64,000 bases of DNA from Lichtheimia corymbifera B2541 (taxonomy: Eukaryota > Mucoromycota > Mucoromycetes > Mucorales > Lichtheimiaceae). Location: the NCBI GenBank assembly GCA_000697475.1, contig JNEU01001130.1:62001-126000 (forward strand), written 5' to 3'. Both the position numbers and the translations under genes were made by a program. This document shows positions 10,844 through 23,043 of the stretch, piece after piece. Every line of letters starts with the position of its first letter. Positions within the stretch are counted from its first letter, which is position 1. The notes beneath the pieces are model-generated. The model was not told the DNA's origin, made no database searches, and saw only the letters and a program-made list of their open reading frames with translations.

Positions 10844-13800
10844 ATGGGAAACGAAAAGGCTGAACTTGTTGATCAGCAAGCGGTGGAGCAGACTTTGGAA
10901 ACCGGCCGAGTAGAAGCACAAGAGGGAGTTGACAGTGGCAGCGATGTGAACAAGGAAAATGTCATTGATGATGCGACTTTATCTTCTGATGACAAGAAGG
11001 AAAAGAAGGAAAAGGAAAAGAAGAAAAAGGAGCCAACGGTGCCACTACACAAGCTTTTTCGATTTGCATCAAAAATTGATCTACTCATGATCTTGGCAGC
11101 TTCGATTGGCTCGATTGGTGTGGGAGTTATTATGCCAGCATCCATGATTATCTTTGGCGATTTGCTTGGATCATTAGGTCAAACTGCACAATCCACTACC
11201 GCGACTACCAATATCGACTTTTTGTCAATGACATTGCAAATGATCCTGATTTTCGTTTACATGGGCACCGCATCCTTGGTAGCAAGCTATGTTTCGCATG
11301 CCTTTTGGGTTATATCAGGAGAACGACAAATACAAACCATCCGCCGCTTGTATCTCCACGCCATCTACCGTCAGGATATGAGCTGGTTTGATGCAGCCGA
11401 AGAAGGATCATTAACAACACGCCTCGCAACAGATATACAAATGGTTCAAGAGGTATACCTTTTCCCACAGTGGTATACTATCATCTTCCCTCTTGATTAA
11501 CCCACCACTGTAACACAGGGAATATCAGAAAAATGCGGCATGATTCTCCAAATGACTGGACAAGTAATCGCTGGTATTGTCATTGCGTTCGTAAAAGGTC
11601 CTGTGTTGGCTGCTGTGATTTTAGCAACCATTCCGCTCGTTGCAGGTGCTGGTACCATGATGGGATACTACTACGACAAGTTCACAAAATCGACTCAGGA
11701 CGTGTATGCCGATGCAGGAGCCATTGCTGAAGAAATGATTAGTGGTATTCGCACCATATCCGCATTTTCTCTTCAAGGCCGGTTTCAAACACGCTACGAG
11801 GAACAGCTAAGGAAAGCACGGAAAACTGGATGTCGTCGAGGCATCTTGGTGGCAATTATGTTTGGTGCATTTATGGGGATCATATTTGCCTCGTATGGTC
11901 TAAGCTTTTGGTATGGAAGCAAGCTTATACGTGATGGCAGGATGTCTGGCAGCGAGGTATGTGAATCTAAACTTGCAAATCCAATTACTAGTAAATAACA
12001 ATCATCGTGTTCTCTCTTTGTAGGTGGTCATTGTGTTTTACACCATGATGATCAGCACTATGGCACTCATGGGTTTACCCTTGAACCTTTCAGCTGTCAG
12101 TGGTGCCACTGCAGCAGCACAACGTATCTTTTCACTTATTGACCGTGTACCAGACATTGACATTGACGCACCTGGAAAGGAACACACGCTGCATGGCGAT
12201 ATTGAATTCAAAAACATTGACTTCAAGTATCCTACAAGACCTGACATCCCAATTCTGCGCTCATTTTCAGCACGCATTAGGCCAGGCTCAACAGTGGCAC
12301 TTGTTGGTGCATCTGGATCTGGCAAGTCAACGATTGTTCAACTACTTCAAAGATTCTATGACCCAGATAATGGTGAAATTATCGTGGATGGAATCCCACT
12401 TAAAGATTTGGCAGTGCAGTCGCTACGACGTCAGATCGGTGTTGTAAGCCAAGAACCTGTTTTATTCAATACAACGATCCGCAAGAATTTGCTCTTGGGT
12501 GCTGATGACGGCAAAGTCAGCAACGAGGATTTGGTGCGTGCATGCAAAGCAGCCAATTGTCATGATTTTATCTCGGCACTCCCAAAAGGATACGATTCTC
12601 ATGTTGGGGAACATGGGTCCATGCTATCAGGTGGTCAAAAGCAGCGTATCGCTATTGCACGAGCCATCATCAAAGATCCAGCCATTCTGCTTTTGGATGA
12701 GGTAATATAACATCATGCATTTCTTCATGTACGAACCATTCGTATTTACTCATATTTTTCATCAAGGCAACATCTGCGCTGGATACACAATCTGAAAGGC
12801 TTGTACAAAAGGCCCTCGAAGAAGCTGCCAAGGACCGTACGACCCTCGTGATCGCTCATCGCTTATCTACAGTCAGATCAGCTGACCAGATCATTGTTTT
12901 GCAGCAAGGCGAGATTGTTGAGCAAGGAACACATGAAGAACTACTTGCTGCCAATGGAGCTTATGCGAATCTTGTTCACAAGCAGGAAATTGCTATGGAA
13001 AAGGAAAACAACCAGCTTAATGGCTCCGACGAACATGATGATATTCCAGCAATGACGGAAGAAAATGAAGAGCATGATCAATCTCAATCCAAGCAACACG
13101 ACTTGAGTATCCGTCGTCTTTCAACTAAGCAAAGCACAGCCTCGTCAGCGGATGGTGCTATTCCAGATGACATGCGTGAGCTCAAGAAAGAGCGTGAGCG
13201 AGAAGAAAAATACAAACACGTCCGAACGCCATTCTTCAAGGTGCTTAAACAAATGCGTCCAGAATGGCCATTGCTTTGTGTTGGTCTCGTTGGCTGTTTA
13301 TTTTCAGGAGCTGCATTCCCTGTGTCAGCGTTATTGCTTGGCAGAGTATTCTCAGTACTCGTTGACCCAGCAACCATGACATCCACACCGGGACCTATGG
13401 AAGGTGCAAACCTGTATGCGTTTCTTTTTCTCATTTGTGGTATCGGTGTCTTTATTGGATTTCTACTACAGCTGGGAAGCTTCGAAACCGCTGGTGAACT
13501 CTATACAGAACGATTACGATCGAAGCTGTTTGCTGCGTACATGAAGCAGGAGATCGCATTTTTCGATGAAGAAGACAATAGCACAGGTGCACTAACATCA
13601 ACGCTTGCTGTTGATGCGAAGAATGTTAATGACATGATCACAAAAGTCCTGGGTGATATTGGCAGTGTTGTGTGCAGCGCCATTGTAGGCAAGTATATAC
13701 ATATATCATATGCCAGCGTATATTAATTACCGTGGATATTCACTAGGCTTTGTGATTGCATTCATCCATGGCTGGGCATTGACCCTTGTCATCATTGCTA

Positions 13801-15053
13801 TGCTACCTTTAATGGCGGCTGCAAGTGCATACGAAGGAAAGATCGAGATGGGTTTTGCCGATGATACCAAAAAAGCAAGCATGCAATCAGGACAAGTGGC
13901 AGGTGAAGCCATCAAGGAAATTCGTACTGTTGCGTCTCTGGCAAAACAGCATCATTTTGAGGAGCGGTATGCCAAAGCTACAGCCTACCCGCACAAGCTT
14001 GCCATACGCAAGGCATACTTAGGATCGATCGGATATGCTCTCAGCCAGGGAATGGTTATTTACGTCAATGCCGTTTCCTTTTATGCCGGTATCCGTTTTC
14101 TGGAGAAGGGCATGATGACTATTGAGCAGATGATGGTGGTCATGATGGCGGTTGTTATGACAGCCATGGGTATCGGTCGAGGTAGCATGTTCGTGTCACA
14201 CATTGTCAAAGCCAAGTATGCAGCACTCTCATCTTTTGAGCTATTGGAGCGGAAACCTACTATTGATAGAGAATTGGAAGGCATTGAACCTATCACTGTT
14301 CGTGGTGATGTTGCTTTTGAAAACGTATCATTTGCTTATCCTCGTCGACCCGACATGCCAGTTTTTCACGGTGACTTTAACTTGAAAGGAGCAGCTGGAC
14401 GCACCATAGCATTGGTTGGTCATTCTGGATGTGGCAAATCAACAGTAATTGGCATGCTGCAACGTTGGTACGATCCACAAAGTGGATCAGTTCGAATGGA
14501 TGATCATAGCACACAGGCTTATACACTAGACAACTTGCGTGGTCACATGGCTTTGGTTAGTCAAGAACCGGTTTTATTCGACATGTCAATTGGTGACAAC
14601 ATTCGATTTGGTGTCTCTGAGGATGTGAAAGTTACCCAAGAACAAGTGGAACAAGCTTGCATAGCAGCCAATATTCATGAATTCATTACAACTCTTCCCG
14701 ATGGATACCACACGAGAGTAGGCGATCGTGGGTCTCAATTATCTGGTGGACAAAAGCAGCGCATTGCCATTGCCAGAGCTCTTATCCGCAACCCACGTGT
14801 ACTTCTTTTGGATGAAGCTACATCAGCTCTTGATAGCGAAAGTGAAAAGCTTGTCCAAACGGCCATTGATAATGTATTGGAGCATGGTGATCGAACAGTT
14901 TTCACGATAGCTCATCGCTTGTCTACTGTCCAAAATTCGGATCAAATATGCGTCATTCGCCAGGGACGTGTGATTGAACAAGGGACCCATTGGGAATTGC
15001 TAGAACTTGGTGGTGCATACAAAGAACTTGTGCAACAGCAATCACTGGTGTAA
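10844..15053 (+). CDS. ABCB/MDR-type full-size ABC transporter
   Basis: Membrane efflux pump of the P-glycoprotein family (TMD-NBD-TMD-NBD), probably in the plasma membrane; substrate not predictable. Five exons (introns 11453-11518, 11957-12023, 12702-12766, 13689-13746) give about 1317 aa. The N-terminal tail is charged and Lys-rich ([14 protein letters not shown]). NBD1: GASGSGKST Walker [15 protein letters not shown] signature, Walker [13 protein letters not shown] formed across the third intron, and the H-loop in [10 protein letters not shown] charged linker follows ([12 protein letters not shown]). NBD2: [48 protein letters not shown]. Both sites look catalytically complete. The fourth intron uses a GC donor. 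Half-size mitochondrial ABCB types are excluded by the duplicated layout; a Ste6-like pheromone exporter is an alternative role. Confidence 0.93.
13689..13746 (+). other. GC-AG intron in the ABC transporter
   Basis: The only solution joining the two frames (AIVG to [11 protein letters not shown]) is a 58-bp intron starting gcaagt and ending ctag. Nearby GT donors give a frameshift or stop. The gcaagt donor is the usual form of the minor GC-AG class. Confidence 0.75.
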
Positions 15054-15793
15054 ATGGGTACAAACGTCTCTAATCAAGTATTATTGTGATGAGGTTTTTA
15101 TGAACCTCTTTTCCTAAGACCATGTACGCTCATATGTAGTAATTATGTTTAGTACGGTGATACCATAGTGCAATTTGGCTATATGCTAAGAATAAACTCC
15201 ATCCAATATAATGCTGGATTGTGTATCTTTAATATCAATTACGCAAATACATACAAAGGTAACCCAACAATGACGCTTGTTATAAGCTTCCTGGTTCATT
15301 ATAAGCTGCTTTAGGCCATTATGATATTCAAAGCAGAGTGAGCTGTAGTCCAAAAGATGCAGAGGGACTCGTGTAATAGAACTAATAGGGGCAAGGTTAA
15401 AAGGGTTCTTATTCGTGGAGAGTGCATGATAGACAATCCCTAAATAGTAAGGTCTGCCTATGATGGTGTGGTTAACAAGCATAAAAGATCAGTGCATTCA
15501 AGATTGTGAGCAGTAATGGTATTGTTTGCCTCTAGGATTCGTTCTTATATAAGGCTATACATACAAGGGATCATGCTGATACGGCCGTTGTAATAGGTAA
15601 GCATTATGATGTATGTAATGATTAAGCTTAGTACAATGGATCAAGCTTCCGTAACAAGCAGGGTTGTTTGCGTACCATTGCTATGGGTTTATTAACATTG
15701 AAGATACAAGCGTCTATTTAAACATGTATACAATCAGTTATTGGCACTACCCATCGTCTAATCAGCATATGAACAATGAAGCTTTAATAAATG
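15054..15793. other. Intergenic region downstream of the ABC transporter
   Basis: AT-rich 740 bp without a supportable gene or RNA. Contains the transporter's 3' flank. Confidence 0.5.
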
Positions 15794-16204
15794 TTATATG
15801 ACAGAAGGAGCAAGAGCGTATCGATACAATGTTGTGGGTATATTCCAATCTCCCCTTCCGGCCTTCAAACTTCTATCCTCCCGTTCATTCCAGATGCCAA
15901 CCAGTGGATCACAAAGAATTAGCAGGTGTCGTTGTGTCATTGTATTCTTGGTTGCTGCCGTCATAGCATCTTCATCCATGATTGTAAAAGTAGCTGTTGC
16001 ATGCATTGACTTGAATGTTGCAATATCATCCATGGTGGTAAATCCTCTCTTGTCAAAGATATAAGCCTTCGTTTCCATGCCATCCAATTCATCCAACCCA
16101 TCATCATCCTCAGTCGTATCCACGTGTTCGTTACTGCTGACGACGAGCCAAGTAACCAAAGCAGCATTCCAGGATTCCGCATTACTGCACTTGATTGCAT
16201 CCAT
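15794..16204 (-). CDS. Hypothetical protein (136 codons), doubtful
   Basis: The longest open frame between the ABC transporter and repeat element A. It starts MDAIKCSNAESWNAALV, holds an acidic patch (TTEDDDGLDELDGME) and ends RYALAPSVI. An in-frame TGA sits directly before the ATG, so either this is the true start or an upstream exon is spliced on. No domain was recognised. It lies next to the repeat element, so it may be a fossil or a chance frame. Confidence 0.25.
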   Translation of the reverse strand: MDAIKCSNAESWNAALVTWLVVSSNEHVDTTEDDDGLDELDGMETKAYIFDKRGFTTMDDIATFKSMHATATFTIMDEDAMTAATKNTMTQRHLLILCDPLVGIWNEREDRSLKAGRGDWNIPTTLYRYALAPSVI

Positions 16205-16933
16205 TCATTCATCCATAACCGTTGCGAGTCCAATAAGAAAGGGCCTCTGTGATCGCTGCTGATATGCTTCCCTTTTCCATCCAAGTGTCAGTCTCTTCTC
16301 CTTCTTGGTCATTTTCAGTGCAACTCAACAAGGCGAGGGGTGCTTGCATTGCGGGATACTTGATAGCTGATATGGTACCATCCATTAGAAGTGGTATGCA
16401 TCATTGCAAGTTGCCACACGTAAATAAAGCTGCTTTTATACAATGGCTATCAGCTGTCCACGTGAAGAGGCCGCAAGTAACTTGAGACAATGGAGACCTT
16501 GCTAATGGCAGCTGCTGTTACGGGATGGTTGTGGCAGAGGAGCGTGTTGTAGTAGTAGAGTGACAAGATTGTGAACGCTGCTTGAGACAATAAAGTCATT
16601 GCTAATAGTAACTGCTGGAATGAATGCTGTTACGATTGGTTGTGGCAGAAGAGTGTACAAGAGAACGTGCAGTGTCAAGAAACGCGGGTGTTGTAGTAGG
16701 CTGTGTACACGCCATGGACTTGCCATTCGGTCAAAGACAATCGGATGGATACAGTTGTAGCATTGACATGGTGGATAGGAAGCAAGGCAATCGTTCGCAG
16801 GTTGTAGTTGTACTTGGATGGGGGCAACAGTTGAGAATGGGAAGAGGAAGAGGAAAGAGGCTGAGAATGGAAGTGGAAATTAAATAGATCAGGCACTGCC
16901 TGCACACTGTAAAATTGATCCATGACCTTGGTT

Positions 16934-18222
16934 GCATTTCTCAAACCTGAAACTTGCACACAAGATGCTCTAGGTCACGCTGAACAACTTTGTCTTAATA
17001 ACGAACTCACGCTTCATTTGAAAATTTCGAATGGGAGAGCATAATGGGGGGTTGACTATAACTGATGGAAATTGGGAAAGCGCCGGATTTATGAAAAAGT
17101 CAGTTAGTATGTAGCTTCTTGGGATTCCCTATCTCGCACTTGAAACTTGGTCAGAAGGTACTCTCGCACATGCTGATCAACTCCATTCATTTAAAAACCG
17201 CATGGTTCATTATGAACATTTTGAATGCGGGCCAGCCCAAAAGTAGGAGAAAGTAGGGTAGACGCTCCTGCTCCGCGAGATCGCCTACCTCGAACCTGAA
17301 ACTTTCACACAACATCCTTTCGACCACGCCGAGCAATTTCGTTCTCATAGAGTCCCCAGAGTTCATTATGAAAACCTTGAATGTAGGAGAGACGACGAAT
17401 GGATGAAAACATAAATAGGGTGTACGGTCGTGCGCGCCGACATTGCTGGTGGGGACGTCGAAACTTGGCCAGGAGGTGCTCTCGGTCATGCTGATCAATA
17501 TCGTTCTCATAAAGCCCCTACACATCGCTATGAAGATTTGGAGAAACAGGCGCCTTCATGTTTTACATATGCTGTAAGCATGATGCTATATGGCAAGTGG
17601 TGTTTGCTCATTCTGAAGTACCTCAACTCTGATAGAGCGGAAGGTGCGCCGGGGCTTGCTTGTGTAACACAGCTCATTTGCATGATACTTCACAATGAAC
17701 AAACACCACTCTCCATATAGCGTCATGGTTATAGCATATGTAAAACATAAAAGTACCTGTATCTCTAAATCTTACAATGAAACGTGGGGTCTTCAATCGA
17801 GCAAAGTTGCTCGTCGGGGTGAAGCGCACCTTGGGTGCAAGTTTCACGATCGTCATGGCCATTCTCAGATTCACCCAATGTCACCACCAGCCAAAGTTGA
17901 AAAAAAATTCAAGAGGTCGACCCACGATCCACTTTGGCTCTATCAGGGTCAAGCTACTTGACAATGAACAAACACCACTTATCATATAGCACCACGCATT
18001 TAGCATATGTAAAAAGGTAAAAGTGCCTGTATCTCGGATTGGCAAGCTTGATTGTGAAACATGATTGACAAGGTGCGCTCCACCACGACGAGCAATATTG
18101 CTCTATGAAAGAGCCCATGTTTCATTGTAAAGTTTTGAGATAAAAATGCACTTTCTCGTTTTTACATATGCTGAAAGTGTGATGGTATATGACAAATGGT
18201 GTTTGTTCATTGATGTGAAGTA
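16934..18222 (+). repeat. Left arm of the large palindrome
   Basis: About 1.29 kb, almost identical in inverted orientation to 18288-19842 apart from a 269-bp duplication in the right arm. Positions 17187-17961 pair with 18815-19589 about the centre 18388, while 17777-17989 also pairs with 18518-18730 about 18253.5. The central loop (about 18223-18287) is not symmetric. Confidence 0.9.
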
Positions 18223-18287
18223 TCATGCAAATAAGCTGTGTTACACATACACGCCCCTGTGCATCTTTTGCTCTATCAGGGTCAAGC

Positions 18288-19842
18288 TACTTCATCATGA
18301 AAAAACACCAATTGTCGTATAGCTTCATTCTTTTCAGCATATGTAAAACGAGAAAGTGCATTTTTATCTCAAAACTTTACAATGAAACATGGGCTCTTTC
18401 ATAGAGCAATATTGCTCGTCGTGGTGGAGCGCACCTTGTCAATCATGTTTCACAATCAAGCTTGCCAATCCGAGATACAGGCACTTTTACCTTTTTACAT
18501 ATGCTAAATGCGTGGTGCTATATGATAAGTGGTGTTTGTTCATTGTCAAGTAGCTTGACCCTGATAGAGCCAAAGTGGATCGTGGGTCGACCTCTTGAAT
18601 TTTTTTTCAACTTTGGCTGGTGGTGACATTGGGTGAATCTGAGAATGGCCATGACGATCGTGAAACTTGCACCCAAGGTGCGCTTCACCCCGACGAGCAA
18701 CTTTGCTCGATTGAAGACCCCACGTTTCATTGTAAGATTTAGAGATACAGGTACTTTTATGTTTTACATATGCTAAATGCGTGGTGCTATATGATAAGTG
18801 GTGTTTGTTCATTGTCAAGTAGCTTGACCCTGATAGAGCCAAAGTGGATCGTGGGTCGACCTCTTGAATTTTTTTTCAACTTTGGCTGGTGGTGACATTG
18901 GGTGAATCTGAGAATGGCCATGACGATCGTGAAACTTGCACCCAAGGTGCGCTTCACCCCGACGAGCAACTTTGCTAGATTGAAGACCCCACGTTTCATT
19001 GTAAGATTTAGAGATACAGGTACTTTTATGTTTTACATATGCTATAACCATGACGCTATATGGAGAGTGGTGTTTGTTCATTGTGAAGTATCATGCAAAT
19101 GAGCTGTGTTACACAAGCAAGCCCCGGCGCACCTTCCGCTCTATCAGAGTTGAGGTACTTCAGAATGAGCAAACACCACTTGCCATATAGCATCATGCTT
19201 ACAGCATATGTAAAACATGAAGGCGCCTGTTTCTCCAAATCTTCATAGCGATGTGTAGGGGCTTTATGAGAACGATATTGATCAGCATGACCGAGAGCAC
19301 CTCCTGGCCAAGTTTCGACGTCCCCACCAGCAATGTCGGCGCGCACGACCGTACACCCTATTTATGTTTTCATCCATTCGTCGTCTCTCCTACATTCAAG
19401 GTTTTCATAATGAACTCTGGGGACTCTATGAGAACGAAATTGCTCGGCGTGGTCGAAAGGATGTTGTGTGAAAGTTTCAGGTTCGAGGTAGGCGATCTCG
19501 CGGAGCAGGAGCGTCTACCCTACTTTCTCCTACTTTTGGGCTGGCCCGCATTCAAAATGTTCATAATGAACCATGCGGTTTTTAAATGAATGGAGTTGAT
19601 CAGCATGTGCGAGAGTACCTTCTGACCAAGTTTCAAGTGCGAGATAGGGAATCCCAAGAAGCTACATACTAACTGACTTTTTCATAAATCCGGCGCTTTC
19701 CCAATTTCCATCAGTTATAGTCAACCCCCCATTATGCTCTCCCATTCGAAATTTTCAAATGAAGCGTGAGTTCGTTATTAAGACAAAGTTGTTCAGCGTG
19801 ACCTAGAGCATCTTGTGTGAAAGTTTGAGGTTCGAGATGGGC
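18288..19842 (-). repeat. Right arm of the large palindrome
   Basis: Inverted copy of 16934-18222, longer by 269 bp because of an internal tandem duplication (18518-18786 and 18787-19055). Confidence 0.9.
18518..19055. repeat. Two-copy 269-bp tandem duplication in the right arm
   Basis: Units 18518-18786 and 18787-19055 are nearly identical. I saw one substitution (ttgctcgatt against ttgctagatt). The left arm has a single copy and the first unit's base, so the duplication arose after, or escaped, homogenisation of the arms. Confidence 0.88.
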
Positions 19843-21054
19843 AATCCCATGATTATGGGTTAATGTATAATGTGCATGGATTTGTCTGACAGCTCAACCT
19901 ATTTAATTTCCAGCTCTTTAACTCCACACCTTATCTACTCTTCTTCCCATTCTCAACCGTTACCCATTCAAGTACAACTACAACCTGCGAACGATTGTCC
20001 TGCTTCAACCCATCATGTCAATCTTACAACTCCCTTGATCCTATTGCCTTTGACTGAATGGCAACTCCATGGCGTGTACACTCCACGACACACGAGTCTC
20101 TTGACACCCCACACGCTCTTGTACAATTCTCTGCCACGATCAAGCATAACAGCATTCAATCCAGCAGTTGTCTTTAGCATGTCCATGCTCCATTGTCTCA
20201 AGCTATATGTAGCAACTTGGCTTACAGCCCTTTTGCACGCGACCAGCATATAGCCATTATATAGAAGCAGCTTTATTTACGTGATGTAGCAACTTGATTT
20301 CAATACATACGAATTCCTATGAATATGAATATGGATATTGCGTTGGTATTGTATGTGGGATGGAAGGCTCAGGATATATACAACGCGTGAGGAGAGAATG
20401 GATCCAATGACAACTTGACCATTATGCATGTATGATGCACTCAATAATCTACTTAACGCACTATTCAGTGGCATGTACAATTACCATTCTTGGTGCAAGC
20501 TGCCAACAATGTACAACCATCAACATCCACACCATGCATATGTTTCGCCACCACGCTTCAAATGCCACCTCACATCCACCCATCCACCATACGCATAATG
20601 TACGCCCAAAGAATAGAAACCATCTCCAACCCTCAAATCGATGTTTCTCCCCGATTGGAGCAATTCGTTGTACTAGTTCTCAATCCATCTCTTGTGAATG
20701 ATGTTGTTGAATTAAAGGTTTACTTTAGCGAACACGAAGTTGCGTTGGCCAACCTTTCCTAAGCGTCCATAGTGTGGGATATCTTCCTTCTTCTTGAGTT
20801 GGCCCTCATTGTGTATGGGTACCTGATGCATTGTACTATAAGAAGATTCATGCAGGATTGGACAAGTATATCCACTTGTAAATGCTGTGATGAAAGAAAA
20901 AGAGAGGGAAATAAAGGTTCTGATTGATTCATTGTGTTGTGAACAAAGACTGTATTCGATAGCATAACCCACCTCCTTTTTTTTGGTGATTAGGTTTAGT
21001 TCCTTTGGATTTCATAAAATAGTTATTATTTTATTATTTAGTGCTGAAGATTAT

Positions 21055-22818
21055 TTAATGGGTAAGACTATGGCAACCAGTGACAATGAGAGGTAATGGT
21101 GTAGGCCGTAGTGTGTGCTGATACAAAGACTTGTCATCCATGCTGGATATCTGATGGCTATCTGTCGTGGCAACATAGTATTTCGTGGTATGAGCTTTCT
21201 CTTGAGGCGCGGTTGAATCATCCGATTTGGATCCTCTGATGTAAACCTTGGTTTCGAGATCATACTGTAATTCAAAAATGTGCCTTGTCATTTCCGGTAT
21301 GACTGTATATGCCCAATCTTCACCGATAAAAAGAACATTTGATAGGTCAAACACAGCCTTGGTGTCAGTTGCGTTATTGACAAATGAAGATGGTTGCTTG
21401 CTTCTGTTGTTGCATGAGTTGTCATCCGGGTTGGCTTCAAGATAAGCCGAATCTTGTCCCGAAGAATCATCAGACGATGCATCACCACCCGTGATGTTAT
21501 TAACACCTGCATTTAATGGAAACGCCAAATCAATCTTGCTCACAGCATCACTCTCGCCTTGTTCACCCACATTGCATGTCAGCAGGATGGTGCGTCGTAT
21601 CTTGACACGGATGACGATTTCTTCAAGAGCAAAACCACGAGTTTCTAGATGTACGCGTAATGGAATGGGTTGACCACGTATAAATACATTTCGATCATTT
21701 TCCAGCTCCAAAGAACAGGCTACATAAGGCGTGCTAAAGATAGTTGATGACCTTTTCAGAGCACTTAGGAACCGGACAAGTATCCATCGTCGGCCTTCTC
21801 GATACCTGTATTGATGCTTATGAAGCATGCCGAGTAGAATTCTCTCGATTTTTCGTTGACTTATATAATGACAATCATTGGAGGAGCATCTCAAGATGTC
21901 GTCTTTTTGCCCGTCAAACGGTGGTATGATAGGTGATGGTTCAAAAATAACAGGTGTCATGGTGTGGGAAAGATATCGCTTGTCATTGTTGTTGTCTTGT
22001 GTAGAGTAGATCATCACAGCGGCAACCGTATAGTTGATCGGATAATGGGGATTATCAAACGTTCCTGGGAGAGGACGCTTACGTTGAATAGGAAGCACAA
22101 ATCGCACACGTTGCAGTGTATCGATCGGCAAGCTATAAACCTTGTCCTCAACCAGCAGTTCGGCTTGCTTTTGATCGAGCAGAGATCCGCTGCTGTGCTT
22201 TAAAGGATATTTGTTAAGCGCCAGATCGATAATAAAGTTGTCAATTGCACGAGATTGCTGAGATTTGCTTTCATTTGTAGCAGCACCACTAGCATCTGAT
22301 GAGTGATCCACTGATGAGATTGTAGAGGAAGATGCATCCATTTTTTGGTGTTCATCACTATGGGGGCCGCTTGATGATTGACTAGGCTGCATAATAATGA
22401 TATCTTCGTTCAACAAGTTGCTGTCTATTGCATTTGCATTGCTATAGCCGGCTCGTTTATTGACAATGCGTATACCCTTGGATATCAGCTTGATGTCATT
22501 TTTGTAGTCAAATAGACCGTAGCTCAAAGGCTGCGTAGGATCATCACCATGGATACGTGCAGTACCAACGACTTGCACGCGTAAATGCAGCACGTTAACT
22601 GCTGATGGTACGCCTGTCGTGTCAATATACAACGATCCAGTGATATGTTTGTCGGTTGCATGACATGATGCTTGATCCAAGTTCAGGTCCAGACGAGGGG
22701 CAGCTGACACTCCTTTTGGACGACTTGGCTCTCCTCCACCAAGCACTTGATATTCGTTGTCGTTTTCGTCCTCAAGCCGTTGGAAAGGGTGTTTTGAATG
22801 CCATAAAGATACGCTCAT
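21055..22818 (-). CDS. Arrestin-like protein (ART family)
   Basis: Single-exon gene of 587 aa, ATG at 22818. The N-terminal half has LYIDTTGVPSAVNVLHLRVQ, RIHGDDPTQPLSYGLFDYKND and LPIDTLQRVRFVLPIQ, in the pattern of arrestin N and C beta-sandwich domains (SLWHS..GSLYI, then LPFSF-like VRFVLPI and PHYPINYTV). The C-terminal half has FIRGQPIPLRVHLETRGFALEEIVIRVKIRRT, another arrestin-type strand set. Fungal relatives recruit Rsp5 ubiquitin ligase to nutrient transporters or sit downstream of PalH (PalF/Rim8). I saw no clear PPxY motif, so the adaptor role is uncertain. Long Ser/Asp-rich insertions separate the domains. It lies just beyond repeat element A. Confidence 0.7.
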   Translation of the reverse strand: MSVSLWHSKHPFQRLEDENDNEYQVLGGGEPSRPKGVSAAPRLDLNLDQASCHATDKHITGSLYIDTTGVPSAVNVLHLRVQVVGTARIHGDDPTQPLSYGLFDYKNDIKLISKGIRIVNKRAGYSNANAIDSNLLNEDIIIMQPSQSSSGPHSDEHQKMDASSSTISSVDHSSDASGAATNESKSQQSRAIDNFIIDLALNKYPLKHSSGSLLDQKQAELLVEDKVYSLPIDTLQRVRFVLPIQRKRPLPGTFDNPHYPINYTVAAVMIYSTQDNNNDKRYLSHTMTPVIFEPSPIIPPFDGQKDDILRCSSNDCHYISQRKIERILLGMLHKHQYRYREGRRWILVRFLSALKRSSTIFSTPYVACSLELENDRNVFIRGQPIPLRVHLETRGFALEEIVIRVKIRRTILLTCNVGEQGESDAVSKIDLAFPLNAGVNNITGGDASSDDSSGQDSAYLEANPDDNSCNNRSKQPSSFVNNATDTKAVFDLSNVLFIGEDWAYTVIPEMTRHIFELQYDLETKVYIRGSKSDDSTAPQEKAHTTKYYVATTDSHQISSMDDKSLYQHTLRPTPLPLIVTGCHSLTH

Positions 22819-23043
22819 GTTGACGATCGTTGTAAAAGAAAAGAAAAAGGTTCAACAATTATATGTATTTGACATTGCTCCTTTAGCGTGTGACTTTTGA
22901 AAGGAGAAATAGAAGCTTTTATAGGAGACGATCATCCTGCTTTGGTGAGGAGGTTAAGATTTACATACACATGGTGATAACAACAAACACTATTGATGAT
23001 AATGATATAGCACAAGGATTGTATTTACTAGGTACAAAATAGT

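Larger units (their letters stand above)
16390..20830. repeat. Palindromic non-coding repeat element, copy A
   Basis: A 4.4-kb element with no intact gene. Its core is a long inverted repeat (16934-18222 against 18288-19842), flanked by more diverged outer arms. The outer left arm starts near a segment with taaataaagctgct, then a TATA-like block and a CACGTG (16459-16464), and the outer right arm carries the same block inverted (about 20235-20290). The right outer arm continues about 550 bp further, matching the left end of copy B in inverted order. Internally it consists of diverged monomers of about 160 bp in direct and inverted order. No transposase, reverse transcriptase or helicase motif was seen, so it is either a non-autonomous foldback-like element or a satellite-derived structure. 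Confidence 0.85.

Noticed and set aside
17187..19589. Mirror-image open frames of 60-112 aa across element A (and repeated 96-aa frames in copy B)
   Set aside because: They are identical because the DNA is repeated or inverted, they overlap on both strands, and show no domain or codon signal. They are by-products of the repeat, not genes.
16390..20830. Centromere based on inverted-repeat architecture
   Set aside because: Another related element lies only about 30 kb away on the same window, amid closely packed genes, which is unlikely for a single regional centromere. It cannot be judged from sequence alone.
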